Assembly: GCA_963556495.2 (NCBI GenBank)
Contig: OY747716.1
Span: 27,700,818 to 27,764,817 of the forward strand
Origin: Valencia hispanica
Lineage: Eukaryota > Chordata > Actinopteri > Cyprinodontiformes > Valenciidae
Direction: 5' to 3'
DNA: 64,000 nt
Part shown: positions 20,971 to 33,500 of the stretch, one piece after another
How positions within the stretch are numbered: the first letter of the stretch is position 1
Layout of the letters: each line of letters opens with the position of its first letter
Made by a program: the position numbers and the translations under genes
The notes under the pieces: model-generated
The model's database searches: none
The model's input: the letters and a program-made list of their open reading frames with translations, nothing else
Told to the model about the DNA's origin: nothing

Positions 20971-22658
20971 TAAATTGTTATTATTATGATGGAAAGAAAT
21001 TAGTTAAAAATTAAAACATAATAAACAATTGCGAACGTCTTACAACATATATTCACACTGTAAAACAGCTTTCAATATAATTGGATATTTTGAATGCATG
21101 TGATTTAGCCAAGACCACTTTCACTGCACCATTTCCTCCTATCCTCTTCCTCCGGTGACAGCAAATGGATTTATGTGTATGTGGTTGCCCAGAAGAACCC
21201 ACTACTGTACCCTCCCTGCAGAGCCTGTCACACTTGCTGATGTATGCCCCTCCACCCCGCTCCCTGGCCAAGCTTTATGATGGAAACTGATACAAACACT
21301 GTGATAGGGTTTCGGGATAAATTATTCACGCTTCCAATGCTCTCTGCTGCTGTTTCAGTTCTTAGAGGACGTCCATTTTACAAATGGACCCTTTTTTTAG
21401 ACCTCCTCCTTTTAATTGATCCGTAGCAAAGACAATACATGTGTGATTGAGAGCACGGCCATCTGCAGAGCGAAAAGTTCAGCTCAATCCGTGACACCGT
21501 TGTCTGGCTGGTGGGAGCTGATGGGTTGCTGGTTGCCTGTTCGGCGGGGCATTAGGTGCCTTAAGATTTACTGCCTGGTAAATGAAATGCCTGTCCATCG
21601 GCTGCAGGGACGGCACATCAGCAGAGCCCTGGCCTAATGTCTCTACCATCTGGTAGGATAGGCCTTTAATTGAAAAGAATTTCTGGACTGAAAGGGAAGA
21701 GCTGGACCAAGTCTTGCAGTCCCCCAAGAGAGAGGAGTAATGAAAAGAAAATAACTTCTCTCCTCTTTAGTGCCTATGGAACCCATAAAGAATAACAAGA
21801 CATGGTGATATAACAGACGCGCTGCAGTAGTGAGTGGGTGAATAACTTTCATATTACACCCTACCATCTGCTAAGACGGTTTTGGAGTGAGGAAGCCAAT
21901 TGGATTAAACGTTACGGCCACTTTGCTCACCGCGGCTTTTAGGACTACCTTCAGGTGGCAGTCCATAAAGCATTTCTTTGTCAGATTTATTTAGGCATGA
22001 AAGATGTGTTTTTACTTTTGTGTCAGACTCCCCGCTCCCATCTTGGGAACGGGATTTTTCTTAAAACAAACATGAGGGAGTGGAGGGGATGGGAGACATC
22101 CTGGAGGCCATAGAGGATAACTGATGAGTCTAGCAGGACCAAAGGCAGAATAACAACACTCACCTTTAATGTGGTTTTGCCCAATGCAATATTCGCCGTG
22201 TCCCAGAGTCAGGCGGAGTGAGTAAGCTTGTGTGTGTTCGTATTTGAATACCACAAGGATTTAAATTATGTCTAATAATTTCAGACATTTCACAAATCAT
22301 CGATTGGATTGTTTGACTTTTGGGCCATTCTTCAAAAACACTGTAGGTGAAGTCAAGCTTAAAATGCTCCTGCAGGAATATAACCACACTGATGAGCTGA
22401 TTCCCAGTAATTTTTACATTCCAGGTTTCCGAAGTAACGTTTGTTCAAAATCTGATTTTGGCCCGTGTATTACCATTTTATAGTTGTCATTTAAGTATTA
22501 GGAATTGTTTCAAAGCTGCCTGACCTTCTAAATAAGTATAAAAAAGGAATTGATACAGTAAAGCAAAAATTGATTATACCCCTTACATTGGATTTAATGT
22601 AATTCTTTCATTTAATGTACTTGCTCCTTCTGAGTGGAAATAATACAAACATTTTGAG
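20971..22658. other. non-coding interval, candidate conserved block 21090-22260
   Basis: High-complexity, less AT-rich DNA without repeat signatures and with no convincing exon; ORFs of 60-82 codons are scattered on both strands. The texture is that of unique regulatory or intronic DNA. Nothing more can be said without cross-species alignment. Confidence 0.4.
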
Positions 22659-22778
22659 TTGTCCAGCCAGAGTCCTGAGTTGAATCTGATAGAGAATCTG
22701 TGGAAGGAGCTAAAAATTAGGGTGATAGCAGAGACTCAGAGCTCATCACCAAAGATACATTGTCACAATACCGAATAA
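22659..22778 (+). pseudogene. Tc1-like transposase C-terminal fragment
   Basis: An open 39-codon frame reads LSSQSPELNLIENLWKELKI and then RVIAETQ before a stop. SQSPDLNPIENLW is the hallmark around the third catalytic residue (Glu of IENLW) in Tc1-like DDE transposases. The first two Asp motifs and both terminal repeats are absent. It is not clear which of the nearby families it belongs to. Confidence 0.8.
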
Positions 22779-25539
22779 TTATAAGATGGGTTTCATTTCT
22801 GTAATTCCCAAAAACATTTTCCTATTGATCTGTTGTTCAAGAAAGTTGTAAATATTTTTGACACTCTAGATATCATTGAAATCTAAATAATAATAAAAAA
22901 ATATGCTTATTAAATATTTGTTTTTGAGAAACTTCCTTCTCAGTTTTAAACAGAAACAAAATTATTGGTTTAAAGAACATAATTTCAAACCTAAAGCTGA
23001 TGGGGATATGAATAAATCAGCACTTATTTCAACATAGCACTTGTTGAGGTCATAACAACTTCATATTTGTAGGGATAGGAGTATGGTGTGGCTAAATTTT
23101 CAAATTCTGCCACAACATTTTCAATGAGCCTTGGAAGAAATTAGTTTAATTGACAAAATTTACAATCTGGGGTGTACTGTGTGCTACACTTGGTCAATGA
23201 ATGCAGCGGACTGAGCTGTTAACTTTCTCACAATCATTTACATCTGCTTTAATAAAGAATGGACCTACTGGTACATGGACCTGTCACACTCTTATTTCAG
23301 TTGACAAGTGTGTAAGTTGGATGAAGTCACTGGAAAAATCCTTTTAAACTCCCGAAGGAATTCCCCACACCCAAGGTAAACAGATATAGATCCTAAAGAT
23401 AAACATTAAAGAATGTTTTTCTAAGGCAAATTCAATTGCAGATACTGTATGACAGCAGATGGAAAAAAACAAGCATCTCTAGTGATGGGTTCCTATTTTT
23501 CTACCTATTTTGTAAACATTGTCAGTGCTGAAATTAGGTAGACAGGCTCCCTTTGAGCATTCATTCAAAATGACCCTTGTGTGTTTTTGGAATACATTTT
23601 TTTTACTCGTACTATCCTGAGAGTGAAGAACACACGGAGAACACACAGAGTAAGAACACATGGAAAAAGGAGATTTGAATTTTACGGCAGCATTTCCACT
23701 TACTGCCAAATGATGCTGTGCTCCAAGGTGGTTCATTATGTTACATTTCAATCACGAGACAAGCCAAGGTCTAGCTGCGATACGTTACACCTTCCGGCCT
23801 TGATTTTGAGTCAACAAAACTAGAACGCCATCCATGGGGCTTCAACTAAATACTGCAGACAGAGCTCGAGTGTCTATGAGCTGCATTCTTATGGCAGGAA
23901 AAATAAAATCAGACGTATTTTCAGTCAAAAACAAAAACAGCATTCAACAAATTGGAAGCAGGTAAACCGTTTCATTAAAACAATAATCAGGAACAGGCAG
24001 GGTAATGAGTTTTTCCTCTCTCTGTATTTTTGTAAATGTGTGTGCAGGCACAGCTTGTCCACCGACATGGACCCCAATAGATCAGATAACAGCACTTCAT
24101 AACATTGACACATTCACAGCATGGGGTGCGCTATTCGAGAGTGTGGGGCCATGGTGATATACTGTACCCACCTGACGTGTCATGGGCTAATTTTAAATCA
24201 GTGAACAGCCTTGGTCATGTGACAAAATTAGAGAAAGCTCAGCCTTAAGCAGATGTAGCTCGAAGAAATAACCTGTGTGAACAGAGAGGGATTAGATTCA
24301 TCCTGATTGGTACAAATGACTTATTAAATCTTTGCTTCATCCATTACTGAATGTATGATTATTAGTGTAAAATATCTAAATAGTAAAGCTGAGACACTTT
24401 ATTAAAACCATCTAAATATGCACAGATATATTTGTGTGCATGCTTGGCACAACGTACACACTGAAATAGAACTGCATATGTGACATTTTGTGTCTAGATG
24501 CATAAGTAAGAAGAACCTAAAAAAAAAAAAAATTTTGGTTTTAGACATTTATATATTTGGCCAAGATAATCATACACCTATATATCTAAACAAATTGATG
24601 CGCATGACTGTTGATCAGACGAAGCTTAACCTGTGGCTTCAGCTGGTGCTTGTAAAAGATGGATTATCTCTTGGTGATCACGTATGGATTGGGTGACTAG
24701 TCAGTTGCAGGTTTGAAAAGTGTAAACAAGGCTCAGAAATCAGTAAAGAGGAGAATAGTAAGAAGGTGAAATATATCATTAAAATTGAAAGAATTTGCTC
24801 TGCCAACAACAGGATCGCTGCACTGAGTTAGGCCGCCGATATTGTTTCGAAAAGAATGGTATGGGAAGACATTCCCCACAGATTTTATGTGCTGACATCA
24901 ATAGTTTGTTTTGAACTGTCCCAAAATAAATGCCAGGTGGCACTTCTAACTTTGCTTGCTGAACGCCACGTGGTGATGAAAAGCACACGACTAATGCCCA
25001 AACCATCTTTCCCCAAACATAACTGGTCACCCAATGTTTTATGCCTTTACAGTACTGAGTGCAGTCTGTTCGTCTTCTTTGTGACTGTCAAATTAGATGC
25101 ATTACTGCCCCCTACCAGGCTGGAGGGTGTGTTTCGGCACTGATAAATGTGTGATTAAATGCATTTTTTTTTTTTTTCAGTTTTCTTCCTTAAATACTTA
25201 ATTGAACTGAACGCATTAAGGTCACCACCCTGAAATAAAATAAAATATTCATTTGAATTTGAAAAAAATATCCAGAGTACTGTAATACTAGCACACTCAT
25301 TGCAGTTAATTAGTGTAAGTTACCTATATTTTTTTATTGATAATAAATACACTGGTGGAAAATCAGGCTGACTCTCAGCAAATCTAATTTTATCAAAATA
25401 ATTTTTCTGGAAATCTTCGGGACTTCTAATTTCTTGTTTCTCTGACAATTAAAATCAGTGAATCAGCCCTCTTAACATTTTCAGGGGGAGGTCAGATTAC
25501 TTCAGAATAATTTGCTCATGTTTGGATGGTGAATGAGAT
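22779..25539. other. non-coding interval
   Basis: AT-rich, with higher-complexity patches at about 23480-23830 and 23850-24320. ORFs up to 95 codons, none recognised. Homopolymer A and T runs at 24520 and 25165. No classified repeat. Confidence 0.4.
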
Positions 25540-26380
25540 AATTATGTTGTTGTGGCTCCAGAGATGATTCAAACCCAAGCTGAAGCCTCCTCAATTATAT
25601 GTGTGAGGTAAAGTGGTCTCATTCAAACCAATGAGAGCTCTTGTGGCTCTCCTCGCCTCCTTGCTCTTAAACAAACAACCCAGTTAGACACCGATAGGAA
25701 GCGCCTCTGTTTGAGCACGCCTGACCTTTAGCCGCTGTCCCAGTGTGTGTCCACTGAGACAAGACCTGCATGTTTGAGAAATAATCCCTGGTACCAACAA
25801 GAGCAAGTTTATAAACCTGCATGAGAATCTCTTCTGCTGCTGATCAGCCTGGATTCTCTGCTTTAGAACAGTAAATTAAATTAAAAGATGCTTCCAGATG
25901 AAATCAAGAGCTTTGGGTTTGGTCAGGAATAAGTGCATCTGATGGTGGTTTTTTTTTTTTTTTTGCTTTGTGTTGTGTTGTTTTGTTTTGTTTTTGATAG
26001 AGAGAATAGTAAAGGTGGGACATCTCATGAGGAGTCAGTGTTTATGCCATGCTCCTGGGGCCAGCTGGCAGGGCCCAAAGCTGGCATGACAGAATGTGAC
26101 AGAGGATCCGCAGAGCAGGGACCCGGGGAATCCCGACACAATAATGCGGATGGCAGAAGCCAAAGCCCAGATTTAATCACCATCATCCTCCATCTGCCAA
26201 TAGAAAATTACACAATGGATATCAATGGCAGCCTCCCCATAGTGTTGAGCCTCAAGCAGCATTTCCAGGCTCGCCCCAGCTGTTCGTCAGTGCGCTTTAA
26301 CAAGGAAGCATCAGTGCAGGGACTAAATCTTAAGGAGGTCCAGCAGCAAAATCAAGAGTTCTGCAAATAAAATATTGGAA
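25540..26380. other. candidate conserved non-coding block with an unexplained ORF
   Basis: This is non-repetitive, GC-moderate sequence apart from a T/G-rich tract at 25945-26000. A 145-codon plus-strand frame spans 25933-26370, but its first third is translated from that low-complexity tract (Phe/Leu/Val-rich), and the rest resembles no family I know and lacks splice sites. Words such as acaataatgcgg and ccaatagaaaattacac suggest factor-binding sites. I favour enhancer-like DNA over a gene. Confidence 0.35.
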
Positions 26381-28236
26381 CTGATGTGACACTGTTTTGC
26401 CATTGATTGTATTAACATTGTCAGTTGTAGGACCCCCGCTGAAATGATTATGTTTGCATTAAAAAATTTTAGTCAAATTGCAAGAGACTTGGTAAATTGA
26501 AAAGAAATAGAAAATTAACAAAGCTGCTTAACAGGCAGAAAATTGTGATAATTTTTATTCATTTTCATATTTAATATGATTTGACTGCTTTTATTTTTCT
26601 ATTTCTATTCTATTTATTAAATAATGTTTAATATTTATCTAAAATGTATTTCTTTTTATTTGCTTCGCTTTTATTCTTCTAAATATTGAAGTGAAGAAGC
26701 AAATTAGACTTTTTTTAATCCCTATTTCAACAATAGTCAAAAGACAAAAACAAGAAACCTTTTTAAATACTTTTATAAAGATTATGCATCTGTTAATTTT
26801 AAATAAAAATAAAAGAAATCTTTAAATGTATACTCATATTTTTAAGTTTTACATTTCCGCTTTTGATGCTATGTTTTTAGAATGAAAATTATACACAAGT
26901 CTCTTTTTTCTGGTTTTTGTTGAGTCTCATTTTATTTCCAAGTGCACACCTGTGAAGATTTAAATGATATAATGATGTGTCAGTCCAGAGCAGAGTTTAG
27001 TCTCTGATTCTAACCAGAGCTTTTGTTTTAATGTCCTGTGCAGACCTCAATTTCAATCAAATATAATCACATACATGCACACTTATTCACACAAACACCC
27101 ACGCACACACACGCACACACAGTCATCAGGTTAGTACTCACTTCTGGGACTTGACAGGTAACGGTCTTGTGGTTTGGTTACCAATCAGTCTCTCAAAATG
27201 TTTACATTTTTCAGCGGTGCTGCGTGCTCTGACTCTCAGGTGCCCCTGTATTGATTGCTGCTCCATAATTAAGATCTGCCAAAATTAGAGCAATTTTATA
27301 TGCCGAACACCCTCACACATGTCAACAGACATATTTCCTTTTATGGAACCTTTTGTCTTTAGCTTTCGGTTGGATGGATTTGTTTAAAAAAGCTTTAGTG
27401 ATACAACATTAATTTGAAATTATGCATGTTTTATGTATCCACACATTTTTACTTGAACTCAAATGGACCTGAAGCAGCAGAGTTTGACTGAAATAAAGAG
27501 ACACTCAAACAGGCCTGATATGATGCTGTCATTTAGGCTGATTTAGCTGGGCTGAATGTGTTTATGTTCGGGTGAATACATATTTATGCTCCTGTATTTT
27601 TTTTTTGGGGGGGGGGTCAGTGATGACTGACACAAAGCAGTGGTTTTGCGAAGGCTTTACACCATGTTCTGATATCGTCCTTGTAATGAAACAGAGAGGA
27701 CTTCTGCTCCATGTTGCTCTCAGCCATGAATCCTCCAATGTTTACATGTTTACGCTCACAGTTTCCATCTGTTGTTTCTGGAACAATCAGCAGCAGGGGC
27801 CCAGGGAGAAGCTCAAGAAATGGCTGTAAGCCTCACTCAGCTTGGGTTTTGTGATTGGGAGACTGGGCCTGATTATGCTTGACTGGGGTTAAAAGAGAGG
27901 AGGGTGGTTTTTTGTTTTTTTCTTCAAGGCCCTCTCAAGGTTTTTGATGGAGGGCCGGGGGGCTCTGGGGACCAGCACAAGCTCGCCCTCAGAGAGAAGC
28001 CTCACTAAGGGTGAGATCAGTCATTACAGGTCTGTAATCCCACTCATGATTCAAGCGCCAAACTCAGTAATGGATTTCAGATATGTACTAAATCAGTCAC
28101 AAAGGTTCAGATTTGGTTGAAATGATGTGGTTAATTGTGAGAGAAACTTGTGTGTTTTACTGATGTGAGGTCTCCATAAACAATTATAAAAAGATTGAAA
28201 ATATCTTATTGAAGTGTGAATTAAAAATATATATAT
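26381..28236. other. non-coding interval, AT-rich then mixed
   Basis: 26400-26930 is very AT-rich. A short imperfect AC tract lies at about 27090-27121 and a G-run at 27608-27617. 27540-28080 is higher in complexity and may be conserved. No gene. Confidence 0.4.
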
Positions 28237-28518
28237 CTAGAGCCTTGAAAAAATCTTCATGCCCCTTAATTGGATTTTAATGGGATTTTCTTTGAAAGAT
28301 CAACAAAAAGTGGTGTTTAACAATAATCTGTGTTGTATTGCATATGCATTCAACCTCTCTGAGTCAATAGTTAATTTAAACTTTTAATTTAAACAGTTGC
28401 TCAACCTGAATGCTTATGGCTGTTGTCCTGCTAGAAATTAAACCTCCAACACAGTCCCAAGACCTTGCATGATCTAACTGGATTTCTTTCACGATTGCTG
28501 AATGCTGAAGAAAAACTT
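28237..28518 (-). mobile_element. Tc1-like transposon (family A), left part
   Basis: It begins with a decayed terminal repeat (agccttgaaaaaatcttcat then gcccc) and runs into antisense transposase 3' sequence: gcattcaacctctctgagtc matches the region around the transposase stop, and ggctgttgtcctgctagaaa with ttaaacctcc matches the catalytic core in antisense. The match is lost after gctgaagaaaaac and resumes at 29178. Confidence 0.7.
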
Positions 28519-29177
28519 TACCAACTGTCACACTGTTTCTCAATTTACCATGTATGCTTGTTTATTTAAAAAAATGCATGTCGCCCATGTCTAAACATGA
28601 GATAATGATGTTAAATTTGCTGACCACTGAAGTCCTGTCACATCTTTGAATGCACTTCCATTCTGAATAGAAAGCATTATTTAGGATCAATGGTTTCGAT
28701 TTCAAGTATTCTGCTGCTTTTATATTACTTTTACATTTTTACTTTTTTCATAATTAAAATCTACTTCTAATGCTGTCTAAAAGTATAAGTGTTCAGAAAT
28801 GTATTCATAAAATGAATCTGAAAATAGGTTATGCCATCAGTTTTGCTTTCAGTTTCAAGTATCCATGATGCTGAGGTGAGATTAAGTCAAGTTTTTATAT
28901 GGTTATTGCTGGGAATTGTGAGATATAGTTGTAGCGGTGGAGTATATGTGCAGTATAGACAGCATCTGAGCACTTTGGGTGTTAAAAAGGTGGACTTTTT
29001 AAACGTGTCAAAAGAATCTGTGGCAGAGTGCTTAATTGGTGAAAACATTGGGTACACTTCGGGGTTAATTCATAGTAAGAAGATGTGAGGGTTTATTTTC
29101 TTATGTTATTGTTGTCACTTGCCATTGAAAAAAAGAGAAGTATTGCAACATGGGTGTAAAGTAAAGTATTCCCTCAA
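28519..29177. other. sequence interrupting the Tc1 copy
   Basis: About 660 bases that do not belong to the Tc1 consensus order. It contains an 85-codon ORF (28831-29088) with no recognised family. It may be a nested insertion or a rearrangement; I see no inverted ends or poly-A tail. Confidence 0.45.
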
Positions 29178-29580
29178 CCTCCATTATGTTTCACCGTAGG
29201 GGCAGAATGTTTAGAATAAAATCTAGTGTCAGTTTTTTGGCATGTTTAGCATTTTGCGTGTGGGTCAAAAGAATTACATTTTGGTTTCATCTGAGCTGTG
29301 TAGCTTGTGGCAAACAGGATTTCTTATGGGTTTGTTTTAACAATGGCATTCTTTTTTCGATTCTGGTGGAATCAGCGACTAATCGATGTCCGCCCAACAG
29401 TTTCTCCCATGTGAGCAGTGGATCTCTGCAGCTCCTCCAGAGTTAAACCTAGTGGCTGCTTCTCTAATTGATGCTTTACTTGAACTGCCTGACTAATTAG
29501 GTGGAGGCCCATGTCTTGGGAGCTTTGAAGTTGTACCAAGTTTTCTATAAGGAGATGATGATGTCTGTTGTGGTCCTTGG
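29178..29580 (-). pseudogene. Tc1-like transposon (family A), N-terminal transposase part
   Basis: On the minus strand the frame from 29587 contains LEELQRSTAHMGETVGRTS, matching the helix-turn-helix region of family A transposases (T-LEELQRSTAQVGESVHRTT). Plus-strand landmarks include catgtttcacc-type sequence at the left (here tatgtttcaccgtagg), then ggtttcatctgagctgtgta, aacaatggcattcttttttc, tctgcagctcctccagagtt and aggtggaggcccatgtcttg. Together with 28237-28518 this covers most of one transposase in antisense, with many frameshifts. The terminal repeat beyond 29580 is missing. Confidence 0.8.
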
Positions 29581-29659
29581 TCTTCAATATGAATATTCAT
29601 TAAGAAATCTCTTTAGGTATTCATAGAACATATCTACTGTATTTCTTATGTGATTACAG

Positions 29660-30903
29660 TTTATTGCTAAAATTAGAAACATCCTGTCCAGGAGTGATGC
29701 TGAGAAACTTGTCCATGCATTTGTTACCTCAAGGCTGGACTACTGTAATTCTTTACTATCAGGAAGTCCACAAAATGCCAATTAAAAGCCTTCAGTTGAT
29801 CCAAAATGCGGCAGCAAGAGTTCTGATGAATATTAAAAAGAGAGATCACATTTCTCCTGTTTTAGCTTCCCTTCATTGGCTCCCTGTTAAATCCAGAATA
29901 GAATTTAAGATCCTTCTTCTTACATACAAAGCCCTTAATAATCAAGCTCCATCATACATCAGAGATCTAATTGTTCCTTATGTTCCTAACAGAGCACTTC
30001 GCTCTCAGACTGCAGGTTTACTTGTAGTTCCTAGGATTTCTAAAAGTAGAATGGGAGGCAGATCTTTTAGTTATCAGGCTCCTCTCTCGTGGAACCAGCT
30101 CCCAGCTTTAGTCCGTGAGGCAGACACTCTGTTTACTTTTAAGGCCAGGCTTAAAACTTTCCTTTTTGATAAAGCTTATAGTTAGAGTGGCTAAGGTCAT
30201 CCTGAGCTATCTCTGTAGTTATGCTGCTATAGGCTTAGACTGCTGGAGGACAGACTTACCAATTTTTCTTCACTCTGCTACTTCCTTTTCTCCTACGACT
30301 CTCCAGTTGTATTACAGTACATTCTGTTATTTCGACTGTTAACTTTGTTTTCTCTCAGTGTTTTTCTCTCCATAGAAGATATACCTGGTCTGGTATCCTG
30401 CTTGGCTGGAATGCCCTGTTGGATGGGAGGCATCGACTGGGATGGTGCTCCCAGTGGCTGAACATCCACTGTGTCCTGTTATCAACTTTTTACTTTCTGT
30501 AACATAGAAAGTTCTCTTATATCAGATCTTCTGTTCCTTCTGTGTCTCTGCTCTGTCTTCTCAAACCCCCAGACGGTCGTGGCAGATGGCCGCTCCTACT
30601 GAGCCTGGTTCTGTTGGAGGTTTCTTCCTGTTAAAGGGGAGTTTTTCCTCTCCACCATCGCTACATGCTTGCTCAGTATGAGGGATTGCTGAAGGATTGC
30701 TGTGGTTGGAAAGTCTGCATCAATGGGGCCCAACCTCACACCAATTACTGACGCAATCTGCTGGGATTCCTTAAATAGGAAACTTTTTAACTGATTGGAA
30801 TGTTTGTATAAATGTATTGAAATGACTTCTTGTTAAGTGCCTTGAGATGACATCTGTTGTGAATTGGCGCTATATAAATAAACTGAATTGAATTGAATTA
30901 AAC
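29660..30903 (+). mobile_element. L2-type LINE, 5'-truncated 3' end with UTR and tail
   Basis: It contains the last part of the reverse transcriptase ORF (separate entry) followed by about 700 bases of 3' UTR (landmarks gaggtttcttcctgttaaag, then gggagtttttcctctccac, and tgccttgagatgacatctgt). It ends in gcgctatataaataaactga followed by short gaatt repeats, the usual tail of this fish LINE. 5' truncation is typical of LINE insertion. UTR relatives of this copy lie at 53.0-53.7 kb, with tail-only fragments at 50.9 kb and, on the minus strand, at 39.1 kb. Confidence 0.9.
29666..30185 (+). pseudogene. L2-clade reverse transcriptase C-terminal domain (frameshifted)
   Basis: The first frame from 29666 reads AKIRNILSRSDAEKLVHAFV and TSRLDYCNSLLSGSPQ, then meets a TAA at 29783-29785. 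The protein continues in another frame with IKSLQLIQNAAARVL, HISPVLASLHWLPVKSRIEF, KILLLTYKALNNQAPSYI, LIVPYVPNRALRSQTAGLLV, RMGGRSFSYQAPLSWNQLP and FKARLKTFLFDKAYS, stop at 30183-30185. This is the region after the RT core in fish L2-type LINEs. Apart from one frameshift it is well preserved, so the copy is fairly young. The catalytic YADD core and the endonuclease are absent. Confidence 0.9.
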
Positions 30904-32829
30904 TAAACATAGGAGAAAACTTGTTGCATAGAACCTAATTCACGGGTATTAGAGCAAAGGAGTTTTTTATTTAATTTTTGATACCCAAACATAATTTATC
31001 TTCTACCGCGTATCTATAAACAACTTTTGCTGGTCTATTACCTAAAATCCAAGTAAAATACACTGAAGCTGTAACATAATTAAATGGGGAAAATTGTTCA
31101 CCAGGTTTTAACATATTCTATCACTTTAAACTTTTACATCTTCAATATTATCGAAAGGTCTGATATTCACTTTAATGGTCTGGAATTTATAAGATTCAGA
31201 TGTTTGGAAAGACACCACCTTAAAATATTTATCTTAAATTATGTTTAATTATGTTTTCCATACTGTTTAAATTAAAAGGTATTTCTAGAGTTTAATGAGA
31301 TATTATTATTAGTATCAACAAAACTGCCGCATAATGAATACTAAATAATCATTTTAGTCGTCAAAAGAAAACTATTACTACCGAGAAGCAAAGCTAAACC
31401 CCTGAGGACAAGTGGGGGCTCTGAAGAACGGGTGATACTGATGACTGTGTGGATAGAGGGAGAAAGAAAGCAAAGAAACAGAGGCAGGATGAAAGGGTGT
31501 GTTAGTCCCTTGTGATGTGGCCGCAGACGTACCGGGTCCCAGCGTCAGCCTAGCCTAGCGTCGGATTTCCCCATGCCGGAAGTGGCACGTTTCCCCTGGC
31601 GACAAGCTCTTCCTGCAAAATAAAGAAATCATTAGAAAGATGACAGCTGGGCCAAGCCAACACAAAACCCAGGGGGTAGCTCAGCCTCAGAGAGCTGCCA
31701 CCCAGCATTAGCTTGCTGCGTTCAGCTTCATCAGCATCTCCTTCAGATGATAAACATGCGGCAGGCACTCCGCAAGATCCTGCACCTCTGTGTCACAGTT
31801 TGTCTAATTTCTAATTTTTTTCTTTTTTTTCTAAATCTCTGTTCTGAATGTGTTTTTTTTACACTCTGCATCTCTCTTGCACACATCCCCCGAGTTTTCC
31901 CAGTCCCCAAGGATGGTAAGTGGGGGGTTTCAGCCTGCAGGCGGAGAAATATTCTGACATGTTAACCCCAAATCATACGTGATGAGTACAGAGCTGATGG
32001 CTCGAGGCTCAGGCAGTGACCCCTGGCAATCATGGCGTGTGGCAGCCACACTGGGGCCTCTGCAGCATGGCCTTCTGGGAAAACACTGTGCCACATTCCA
32101 GTCCGTGGTGCTCCCAAAGCATTTCCTCCACAAACCATTGCTTACTTCTGTCTGCCAGCCGATGGAAGCAAAAGAGCCAAAGGACTTAAACAGGCATTAA
32201 GGGAGCTCTCCTAAAAACCATCAGTACTTGACCTCAGCTGAAATGATTACACTGTAAGGATGATATTTGAAGCTAATCTCAAAAGATAGTATCATCTTTA
32301 GCTTAAATGCTTTAAAAAGGGGATGACTTGATACATCCCTTAGAGGAAATGATACTGTAATTTAGCTGCTTATTATGGAGGCAGACAACCAAATGTTCAA
32401 TTTTTTTTCCTTATTCACATAGCTATGGAATATTAAAGGGATCATTGTTGATTAAGGAAATTATTTCCTCATCTGTACAGTGAAGATCTGTTTGTGCAGA
32501 AGTATGGAAGTAAGGAGTTGTTATGCTAGGTTGACATTAAGCTTGGATGCTAAGTTAAACAGCTAGCATTATATAATCAAAACTGAACAAAAAGCCACAA
32601 TTTCTCAGAAAAGTCAACCACTTCTCCAGCGTCGAAGATAGAACAAGGTGAACTTCTTGATTTCATATTTTGGCTTTTGTAAGAAGTGCGCATGGTTCAC
32701 TTTCCACTTCAGATATGTCTATACAAGAAACAGTTTCACCAGTTATGCTGGAAATAAGATAACATTTTTAGATAAAATCTTTTTTGTACTTTTTCTATTG
32801 AACTGTTAAAACCAGGTATGTCCTACATC
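30904..32829. other. non-coding interval with candidate conserved block 31390-32230
   Basis: 30904-31380 is AT-rich and uninformative. 31390-32230 is GC-moderate, non-repetitive and rich in mixed words; a donor-like ggatg|gtaagtgg occurs at about 31915, preceded by a pyrimidine-rich stretch and an AG, but the tiny exon this would define has no protein support. I treat the block as a regulatory candidate. Confidence 0.4.
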
Positions 32830-33500
32830 ATGTAAAATACACTACTTTTTTTTTTCTCTGCCTGACATTGAATCAGGGCAAATGTTTCCTGTTTTAGGTC
32901 ACTTAGATTACAAAAATAATTATTTCTATTTTCTTAATGTCAGACTAATGAGCAATTATTTTAGAGAGCTTTGCTTAATTTCTTTAAAGTCTGAATTTCA
33001 AATGACTTTATACCCCTATGCCTTTAAATAATATGCGAATCCCAAATGGCATGGCCTGGCTTTGTAAGATTATGTTACTATAACATTTGAGTTCAATGGA
33101 GGCTCACCTGGAGATTTTGTTTAAGGCAAAACTTAAAAATAGTCTTTCCTTGTGTGACTTAATGGAAAATGTTTAGGAATTCAGTCATGAAGAAGACCAC
33201 TTTGGATCATCTGTTGTACAATTTCCATATTTCTGAAGAAGCTAAAATTAATTGACATTTATACACTTGTCATAAACACCATGTAAATGTCCACCCATTA
33301 TTCCGTTCAGGAAGAAGAGGATTTGGCAGATATTTTGAAGGTGTGCCCATTTATGCAACCAAGTTTTTGATATGTACACATTTTATTATAAAATATTTTG
33401 TTTTTCAGTTGAATAGTACATGATATGGGTCAAAAGTAATTTATTAAATCACAAAAAACCTAGTAAATTAACAGAGGTATAGAAATTTTTGTGCTTTTTT
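32830..33500 (+). mobile_element. Tc1-like transposon remnant (ends only, composite)
   Basis: The left part (taggtcacttagattacaaa, ttctattttcttaatgtcag, acatttgagttcaatggagg) resembles the subterminal sequence of a fish Tc1-like family. The right part (gtgcccatttatgcaaccaa, ttgtttttcagttgaatagt, aacagaggtatagaaatttt) resembles the right end of Tc1-like elements. No transposase frame is readable between them. The two halves may come from different families. Recognition is from memory and the limits are approximate. Confidence 0.5.

Noticed and set aside
31840..31930. Possible micro-exon ending at a GTAAGT donor
   Set aside because: The acceptor is weak, the putative exon is about 20 bases and no reading frame or neighbour exon supports it.
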